From the NCBI RefSeq assembly GCF_014201375.1, contig NZ_JACHDZ010000003.1:496001-560000 (forward strand): DNA of 64,000 bases, written 5' to 3'. The stretch is from Tunturiibacter empetritectus (GTDB lineage: Bacteria; Acidobacteriota; Terriglobia; Terriglobales; Acidobacteriaceae). The position numbers were made by a program, and so were the translations under genes. This document shows positions 61,492 through 64,000 of this stretch, piece by piece (within the stretch, counting starts at the first letter, position 1; every line of letters begins with the position of its first letter). The notes beneath the pieces were generated by a model that saw only the letters and a program-made list of their open reading frames with translations, did no database searches and was not told where the DNA came from.

Positions 61492-62355
61492 ATGAAACGC
61501 ATTCTTACAGCCTTAGTTCTCATCCTCGCCGTCTTCGCCCTCATCTTCTTCGGACAGCTGTGGATGATCACCCTCTTCAGCGCCATCGTCGCAGAACTCG
61601 CAGCCTACGAGTACCTCAAGCTGGCCTCAGTCGGTGCCGAAGCCCACGGCGCCAAACTCCGCATCCCCATCTGGTGGATGATCCTCGGAACCGCCCTCGC
61701 CTTCGTCGTCACCCTGCCTAACTTTCCAGTAGAAGCCCAGCTCCCCGTACTCAGCGCGCTCACCCTGGTCCTCTTCGCCTGGAACGGCTTCCGCGCCCCC
61801 CTTATCCAGGTCCTGCCCGACACAGCCCAGGGACTCTTCGGCCTCATCTACATCGCCTATCCCCTCACCCTCGTGCCTCTGCTCTGGAAGCAGGAGGACG
61901 GCCCCGCCCTCGTGCTCTTCCTCATGGTCTGCGTCTGGGCCGGCGACATTGCAGCCCTGTACATCGGCCGAGCCTTCGGCAAACGCAAGCTCGCGCCCCG
62001 TCTCAGCCCTGGAAAGACCAGGGCCGGCTCCATCGCCTCCATCATCGGCAGCATGATCGCCGGAGGCATCGTCATCGCCATCGCCGACGCCCTCACCGCC
62101 CACGGCAACACCCTGCTCCACATCTCCGAGCCGCTCTGGCAATCGCTCCTGCTAGCCGCAATCCTCAACATCGCCGCTCAGCTAGGCGACCTCCTCGAGT
62201 CCGCCATCAAGCGCGGAGCAGGCGTCAAAGACTCCGGAACCATGCTCCCCGGCCACGGCGGAATCCTCGACCGCATCGACGCCCTCCTCCTCGCCGCCCC
62301 AGTCCTCTGGTACATCCTCCTCCTCAAGGACTACTTCGGCCTCGGCCGCTTCTAG
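61492..62355 (+). CDS. cdsA: Phosphatidate cytidylyltransferase
   Basis: Makes CDP-diacylglycerol, the entry to phospholipid synthesis, in the cytoplasmic membrane. 287 residues with about eight hydrophobic helices. The family signature near the C-terminus is LLESAIKRGAGVKDSGTMLPGHGGILDRIDALL, split here between SAIKRGAGVKDSG and HGGILDRIDALL, preceded by the D-D loop (VWAGDIAALYIGRAFGKRKL, LSPGKTRAGSI). Complete with a near-consensus start. Between uppS/padR and dxr as in many bacteria. Confidence 0.93.
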   Translation: MKRILTALVLILAVFALIFFGQLWMITLFSAIVAELAAYEYLKLASVGAEAHGAKLRIPIWWMILGTALAFVVTLPNFPVEAQLPVLSALTLVLFAWNGFRAPLIQVLPDTAQGLFGLIYIAYPLTLVPLLWKQEDGPALVLFLMVCVWAGDIAALYIGRAFGKRKLAPRLSPGKTRAGSIASIIGSMIAGGIVIAIADALTAHGNTLLHISEPLWQSLLLAAILNIAAQLGDLLESAIKRGAGVKDSGTMLPGHGGILDRIDALLLAAPVLWYILLLKDYFGLGRF

Positions 62356-62459
62356 CCCCCAAAACGATTCTGCCCTCCGATAGTGGGCCAGTTTGAAAAT
62401 CCGGGCAACCAGAGTTACCTATAACCCCGTTTTCCGCTAGCCGCTGTATCTTAGCGAAT

Positions 62460-63017
62460 ATGGCTTTTGGCTGGCGTTCACTTTTGGGTAGGCTAAGTGG
62501 TTCGCGCGGAGACACACCGGCTGTCAGCTTTGTCTTGCTAGAAAGCAAATTTGAACCGCTCCCGGACTATTTGCTCCTTGACCGTGCCAAGTCTGCGTAT
62601 GAGAAAGCGCAACCGAAAGGCGGGATTGAACTGCTCGAGGACCGTACGGATGCTTCTCGAGTGCTGAGGGTTGAGAACTTCTTTTTTGCTTTTCATCAGG
62701 CCCAGCGGCAGTACTCCCGCCCTTCGTTCAAGAATCCTGAAGTGATTGACCAGGCTTGGAGCAATCACGTCTGCTGGTCGAGCTTCGACTGGGCTTCACC
62801 GGCACTCAAAGAGAAAGATAAACAAGGTGCTCGCAAACTCATGCTGCCTCTGGTCGATCTTCTGTGGACTCCAAACACTACAGGTCTTTTCTTCCCGGAT
62901 CATGGCTTGACCATCCCAAGCATGGGCGACCTCAACGAAAGCATGCGTTGGGCAGATCGGAATGGCATTCCGGTGCAAGAACTTTTCCCAACAATGACAT
63001 CGCCGAAGCCGAAATAG
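62460..63017 (+). CDS. Protein of unknown function between cdsA and dxr
   Basis: Protein of 185 residues that I do not recognise. Soluble, no signal peptide; mixed alpha/beta with Trp/Phe-rich segments (RVENFFFAFHQAQRQYSRPS, WSNHVCWSSFDWASPALKEK, LLWTPNTTGLFFPDH). May be related to DUF4261-like immunity/effector-associated domains, but this is only an impression. Its composition is less GC-rich than cdsA and dxr and it breaks the usual cdsA-dxr adjacency, which points to insertion. A repeat element follows it. Confidence 0.6.
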   Translation: MAFGWRSLLGRLSGSRGDTPAVSFVLLESKFEPLPDYLLLDRAKSAYEKAQPKGGIELLEDRTDASRVLRVENFFFAFHQAQRQYSRPSFKNPEVIDQAWSNHVCWSSFDWASPALKEKDKQGARKLMLPLVDLLWTPNTTGLFFPDHGLTIPSMGDLNESMRWADRNGIPVQELFPTMTSPKPK

Positions 63018-63114
63018 AAACTCAGCCGCTGGAGCTATTTCCTTGAAAGTCCAGTTTTCGTAAAACTTCAGTCTTACGCGCCAAACTGACCCACGACCCC
63101 TCCTCCCATGCCCA

Positions 63115-63394
63115 AATCCTGTCAACCCCCAATGCCCTTAAAACCCGCACCAATCAAGAGAATTCGCATGGCGTATTAGTTACCCTCAAACGGCTATACT
63201 TGAAGTAGTTCTGAAAATAGTCTTTGAAGTAGTTCCGAACTAACCTGGACATTCACAAGAGATGCGACGTAACTCCTTTGTTTGCACGTATCTGCAAGTA
63301 ACTCTTTGTATATGACATATTTACGCGACAACACGACCCACATCTCCATGCAAAGAAAAGACTTACGCGCCGGTAATAGGAGGGGGGGGGTACC
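63115..63394. repeat. Dispersed intergenic element A, copy 2
   Basis: About 280 bases upstream of dxr. Opens AATCCTGTCAACCCCCAATGC, then AAAACCCGC and GAATTCGCATGGCGTATT (63160-63177), CTATACTTGAAGTAG, TTTGCACGTATCTGCAAGTAA, and ends in a G run with GGTACC (63389-63394), 81 bases before the start of dxr. Matches copy 1 (50175-50439) in order and in several blocks but is diverged in the middle. Confidence 0.72.
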
Positions 63395-63475
63395 CCACTT
63401 CGGGCCAGCCGTGCTGCACACCGCCAGCCTCCTTGAGTATCCGAACCAATCCACACCCCCCGAGGCCCACGCCTC

Positions 63476-64000
63476 GTGAAAAAGCTCGCAATACTCGGCT
63501 CAACCGGCTCCATCGGCCACAGCACCCTCTCCATCTGCGAGTCCTTCCCCGACCGCTACCAGGTCATCTCCCTCGCCGCTGGCACCAACATCGACTCCGC
63601 CTTCGCCCAGTGCCTCCGCTGGCGCCCGAAGGTCATCTCCCTCGCCACCGAAGCCCTCGCAGCCACTCTGCTCACCCGCCTCAAGGCCGCAGGCATCACC
63701 AGCATCGAAGTCGTCCACGGCACCGCAGGCACCATCCACGTCGCAACGCTGCCCGAGGTCAACTTCGTAGTCTCCGCAATCGTAGGCGTAGCCGGCCTCG
63801 AAGCCACCTACGCCGCGGTCTGTGCCGGCAAGACCATCGGCCTCGCCAACAAAGAGTGCCTCGTAGCCGCAGGCGAGCTCATCCTCGCCGCCGCGAAGCA
63901 GCACAACGTAGCCCTCCTCCCTATCGACTCCGAGCACAACGCAGTCCACCAGTGCCTGCGCGGCGGTACCGCAGCCGAAGTGAAACAGATCTGGCTCACC
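63476..64000 (+). CDS. dxr: 1-deoxy-D-xylulose 5-phosphate reductoisomerase, N-terminal part (cut by window edge)
   Basis: Second enzyme of the MEP isoprenoid pathway, NADPH-dependent. The frame is open from GTG 63476 to the last base (175 codons). Seen: the NADPH loop LGSTGSIGHSTL at 7-18, FVVSAIVGVAGLEATYAAV near 101-119, GLANKECLVAAGE with the conserved Lys-Glu pair and IDSEHNAVHQCL, where the metal-binding Asp-Ser-Glu triad lies (usually DSEHSA/N). Start is GTG, since no ATG precedes the N-terminal strand; weak ribosome site. Repeat element A copy 2 lies just upstream. Confidence 0.93.
   Translation, partial: MKKLAILGSTGSIGHSTLSICESFPDRYQVISLAAGTNIDSAFAQCLRWRPKVISLATEALAATLLTRLKAAGITSIEVVHGTAGTIHVATLPEVNFVVSAIVGVAGLEATYAAVCAGKTIGLANKECLVAAGELILAAAKQHNVALLPIDSEHNAVHQCLRGGTAAEVKQIWLT

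Noticed and set aside
1-64000. tRNA, rRNA, CRISPR arrays, prophage or transposase genes
   Set aside because: None recognised by eye; no spaced direct repeats of array type and no transposase or integrase motifs among the open frames. A covariance-model scan would be needed to exclude tRNAs formally.

Overview
The window looks like a chromosomal segment of an acidobacterium of the Terriglobia group (Edaphobacter/Granulicella/Terriglobus-like). This is inferred from an ADOP-type orphan ABC permease with the acidobacterial N-terminal prefix, a beta-propeller histidine kinase, a CrcB gene behind a fluoride riboswitch, a uppS-padR-cdsA-dxr neighbourhood and families of intergenic repeats. No rRNA, tRNA, CRISPR array, insertion sequence or phage gene was recognised. 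Two genes run off the edges: a catalase on the left (minus strand) and dxr on the right (plus strand).

Layout. 1-14.5 kb is an accessory-looking stress and signalling region with balanced base composition. It holds the catalase, a four-gene overlapping operon (PIG-L deacetylase, NodS-like methyltransferase, family-2 glycosyltransferase, acyl-CoA dehydrogenase-like protein), two kinase/single-domain response regulator sets, an RsbQ-like hydrolase overlapping a PAS kinase, and several decayed genes (a frameshifted low-affinity iron permease, an alcohol dehydrogenase remnant, a 5'-truncated AI-2E permease fusion). 14.7-21.3 kb is a five-gene operon resembling C30 carotenoid pathways: two CrtN/CrtP-type desaturase-oxidases, an aldehyde dehydrogenase, an acyltransferase and a glycosyltransferase. 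The C30 synthase or squalene enzymes are not in the window.

21.6-43.3 kb holds a large IPT/TIG plus beta-propeller lipoprotein, a coupled FAD-oxidoreductase/APC permease pair, a secreted Gfo/Idh/MocA protein, a beta-helix protein, nickel and purine transporters, a giant propeller kinase next to a GH16-like lipoprotein, ssb and the ADOP permease. From about 34 kb the sequence is strongly C-rich on coding strands.

43.5-64 kb is more core-like: fluoride riboswitch-crcB-cyaY, a WaaE-like glycosyltransferase, two secreted proteases, a methylmalonyl-CoA mutase B12 subunit, a leucine/isovalerate-type catabolic operon (carboxyltransferase, HMG-CoA lyase, enoyl-CoA hydratase, thioesterase, SDR), pncA, uppS, an autoregulated-looking PadR repressor, cdsA and dxr. 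Two families of dispersed intergenic repeats stand out here. One is a 180-194 nt giant hairpin filling the gap between convergent genes (two copies). The other is a 265-280 nt element ending in a poly-G/GGTACC tract upstream of plus-strand genes (two copies). Their function is unknown and they are the best candidates for something undescribed.
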